Shown here piece after piece: positions 5,355 through 6,791 of a stretch of DNA of 6,791 nt (position 1 is the first letter of the stretch; each line of letters begins with the position of its first letter). The DNA comes from Ilumatobacteraceae bacterium (GTDB lineage Bacteria; Actinomycetota; Acidimicrobiia; Acidimicrobiales; Ilumatobacteraceae). The notes below the pieces were generated by a model. That model was not told the origin of the DNA. It saw only the letters and a program-made list of their open reading frames with translations, and did not search any database. The DNA is taken from positions 1 to 6,791 of the forward strand of contig SKSP01000015.1 of assembly GCA_007122945.1 (NCBI GenBank), read 5' to 3'. A program made the position numbers and the translations under genes.

Positions 5355-5513
5355 ATGCTCGTCGTCCTCGTCGTCCTGTTGCTGCTCGCCCTCGTCTTCG
5401 GCGTCGGTGCCGTCCTCGAAGGCCTGGCGTGGATGTTCCTGATCACCGCGGCGCTGGTCGTCGCGGCTGTCTGGTTCGCCTGGGCGAAGGTCCGCGGCGT
5501 GACCCGCGACTGA
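5355..5513 (+). CDS. Small hydrophobic membrane protein, 52 aa
   Basis: This short ORF starts at ATG 5355 and ends at TGA 5511-5513. Residues 1-21 are almost all Leu/Val/Ala/Gly (MLVVLVVLLLLALVFGVGAV), a short LEG turn follows, and residues 24-43 form a second hydrophobic stretch (LAWMFLITAALVVAAVWFAW). A short basic tail ends in KVRGVTRD. This predicts two membrane helices in a hairpin, with the positive C-terminus in the cytoplasm. It resembles the small 'hydrophobic protein' genes common in Streptomyces and other actinobacteria, many of which have no assigned function and are linked to stress regulons; that likeness is from memory. Third codon positions are nearly all G or C. The only ribosome-binding-like sequence is GGTGA, three bases from the ATG, so initiation may be leaderless. 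It lies 44 bp after hsp20 and 12 bp from the convergent flavoprotein gene. Confidence 0.7.
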   Translation: MLVVLVVLLLLALVFGVGAVLEGLAWMFLITAALVVAAVWFAWAKVRGVTRD

Positions 5514-5525
5514 ACGGAGCTCCCG

Positions 5526-6740
5526 TCAGAAGACGGCGACGTCGGGCTCGCGGCCGGCGAGCACGGCGCCCGCGTGGACCAAGGTGTCCGGCCGCACGAT
5601 GAAGTGCTGGGCGATCGTGTGGATGTCGCGCAGGCGCCGCTGCAGCGGGTTGTCGAGGTAGATCGCGGCGCCACCGCCGGCGGTGATCGCGGTGCGCACG
5701 GTGTCGACCGCGGTGCGCACCACCGCCACCGCGGTTGCCCGGACGAACGCCCGCTGGCGCAGGTCGAGCGGATCCCCGGAGACCGCCGTGTCCCACACCT
5801 CGTCGGCGACCTCGAACAGCCGGGCGCGTGCTCCTCGCAGCCCGGTGTCGGCCGCTGCGAGGTCGTGCTGGTGCAGCGGGTCGTCGGCGAGCGCCGACCC
5901 GGCGAGCAGGGGAGTCCGGGACCCGGCGATCGCCCCCATCTCGTCGAGCGCGCCCCGCGCCGTCCCCGACGCGACGGCGGCGACGCCGAGCGCGACCATC
6001 GAGGGCATCGGCACCCCGACGATCGGCGCACGGACCGCGGGCTCGGACTCGAACGTCGCGAACGTCCGCTCCGACGGCACGACGAGGTCGTCGACGCGGA
6101 GGTGGTGGCTCCCGCTGCCGCGCAGCCCGAGCACGTGCCAGGTGTCCTCGATCTGGACCTCGTCGGGTCGGAGCAGGGCCGTGACGAAGCGGGGATCGCC
6201 CCCCGTCTGCTCGAGGCAGTTGACGTAGAGCCAGGGCGCGTGGGTGCAGCCGCTCGCGAAGGCCCAGCGCCCGCCGACCCGGAGCCCGTCGGCGACCGCC
6301 TCGGCCGTCCCACTGGGGTTGAACACCCCGGCGATCGGCACGTCGGGTCCGTCCCGGTAGACCTCGCCGAGGGTGGCCGGCGCGAGCCCCACCAGGTCGA
6401 GCCATCCGATCGATCCGATCATCGTCGTCCAGCCGACCGACGCGTCGGCGCGGGCGAGGGTCTCGTGGGCGGCCAGGGCCGTCCTGACGTCGGCCCCGGC
6501 CCCGCCGTAGCTGGTCGGGACGAGGATGCGGAACGCCCCCGCGGCGGCCAGTGCTCCCACCAGGTCGCCGGGGAGCCGGCGTGCCGATTCGATCTCGGGT
6601 GCTCGCTCGTGGATCCGGTCGTGCAGCGCGCCGATCGCCCGGAGGATGTTCTCGGGCGTCTCGGGCACGTCGCCGGCCGTGGGGTCCATGAGGTCGGTCG
6701 CGATCTCCGTCCTGGTCGCGGTCGCGGTCGTGGTGTTCAT
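5526..6740 (-). CDS. Acyl-CoA dehydrogenase-fold flavoprotein, probable group D flavin monooxygenase
   Basis: This 404-residue protein has the three-part fold of the acyl-CoA dehydrogenase superfamily: an N-terminal helical domain (about 25-130, with FRILVPTSYGGAGADV), a central beta domain (about 135-230, with DTWHVLGLRGSGSHHLRVDDLVVP at 199-222), and a C-terminal helical domain. The GLRGSGS motif, the HxxAQH segment near 374-379 (DIHTIAQHFIVRPDTL) and the lack of the catalytic glutamate region of true acyl-CoA dehydrogenases point to relatives of HsaA, DszC and phenol-type hydroxylases. Those use reduced FMN or FAD supplied by a separate reductase to oxygenate a substrate. No reductase gene is present in the window, and the substrate cannot be told. 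The ATG at 6738-6740 has GGGAGG six bases upstream. The N-terminus is threonine-rich (MNTTTATATRT), like other proteins here. An alternative is an acyl-CoA dehydrogenase with a displaced base. A functional link to the peroxide genes is not evident. Confidence 0.75.
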   Translation of the reverse strand: MNTTTATATRTEIATDLMDPTAGDVPETPENILRAIGALHDRIHERAPEIESARRLPGDLVGALAAAGAFRILVPTSYGGAGADVRTALAAHETLARADASVGWTTMIGSIGWLDLVGLAPATLGEVYRDGPDVPIAGVFNPSGTAEAVADGLRVGGRWAFASGCTHAPWLYVNCLEQTGGDPRFVTALLRPDEVQIEDTWHVLGLRGSGSHHLRVDDLVVPSERTFATFESEPAVRAPIVGVPMPSMVALGVAAVASGTARGALDEMGAIAGSRTPLLAGSALADDPLHQHDLAAADTGLRGARARLFEVADEVWDTAVSGDPLDLRQRAFVRATAVAVVRTAVDTVRTAITAGGGAAIYLDNPLQRRLRDIHTIAQHFIVRPDTLVHAGAVLAGREPDVAVF

Positions 6741-6746
6741 CGTGCA

Positions 6747-6752
6747 CCTCCC
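6747..6752 (-). promoter_or_regulatory. Ribosome binding site of the flavoprotein gene
   Basis: GGGAGG on the minus strand sits six bases before the ATG at 6740. It decides this start over a longer overlapping frame that begins upstream. Confidence 0.7.
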
Positions 6753-6791
6753 GTGCGTGTCGGTGTCCGTCTCCCCAGGAACGTACGGATC

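Noticed and set aside
5516..5523. GGAGCTCC palindrome between the small membrane gene and the flavoprotein gene as a bidirectional terminator
   Set aside because: The arms are only four bases each with no loop and no T-run, too weak for a terminator.
5443..6747. Longer minus-strand frame (434 codons) over the flavoprotein gene
   Set aside because: It is arginine-rich without domains and out of frame with the acyl-CoA dehydrogenase-fold protein, which has a proper ribosome binding site and conserved motifs.

Overview
The window is high-GC DNA with strong G/C preference at third codon positions, GTG starts, threonine-rich protein N-termini (MTTT, MNTTT) and a GGGTAT-type stress promoter. This suggests an actinomycete-like bacterium, possibly of the Acidimicrobiia type; that placement is inference. 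There are no rRNA, tRNA, CRISPR or transposon signatures.

Layout. (1) Plus strand, 1-1594: a single-cysteine OsmC-family protein (41-613); an unusual spacer with a G-free 14-bp tandem repeat followed by a 17-bp-stem hairpin; a small threonine-rich ORF (767-943); a weaker mini-ORF (959-1078); and a GNAT acetyltransferase (1124-1594). These last three share one reading frame, separated by two TGA codons. (2) Minus strand, 4743-1584: an apparent ahpC-ahpF-oxyR operon. All redox cysteines are present: AhpC C47/C166, AhpF C132/C135 and C348/C351, OxyR C200/C209. oxyR starts one base after the ahpF stop, and its 3' end overlaps the GNAT gene tail to tail by 11 bp. (3) Plus strand, 4915-5513: a small heat-shock protein (Hsp20 family), then a 52-residue hydrophobic membrane protein with a candidate general-stress (SigF/SigB-like) promoter only a few bases before its ATG. 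(4) Minus strand, 6740-5526: an acyl-CoA-dehydrogenase-fold flavoprotein, best read as a group D flavin monooxygenase or relative, ending 12 bp from the membrane-protein gene.

How the genes fit together: most of the window is an oxidative/protein-damage defence cluster. OxyR would sense peroxide and activate ahpCF. AhpF passes electrons from NAD(P)H to AhpC, which reduces peroxides. OsmC is a second thiol peroxidase type acting on organic hydroperoxides. Hsp20 would hold unfolding proteins, and the small membrane protein belongs to a stress-associated class. The GNAT and the flavoprotein have no proven link to this module.

The least ordinary signals are non-coding: C-rich, G-poor spacers on the sense strand between genes, a duplicated ahpC leader, an imperfect dyad in the ahpC/hsp20 divergent region that may be the OxyR operator, and the near-leaderless stress promoter. 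I found no clearly new multi-gene system.
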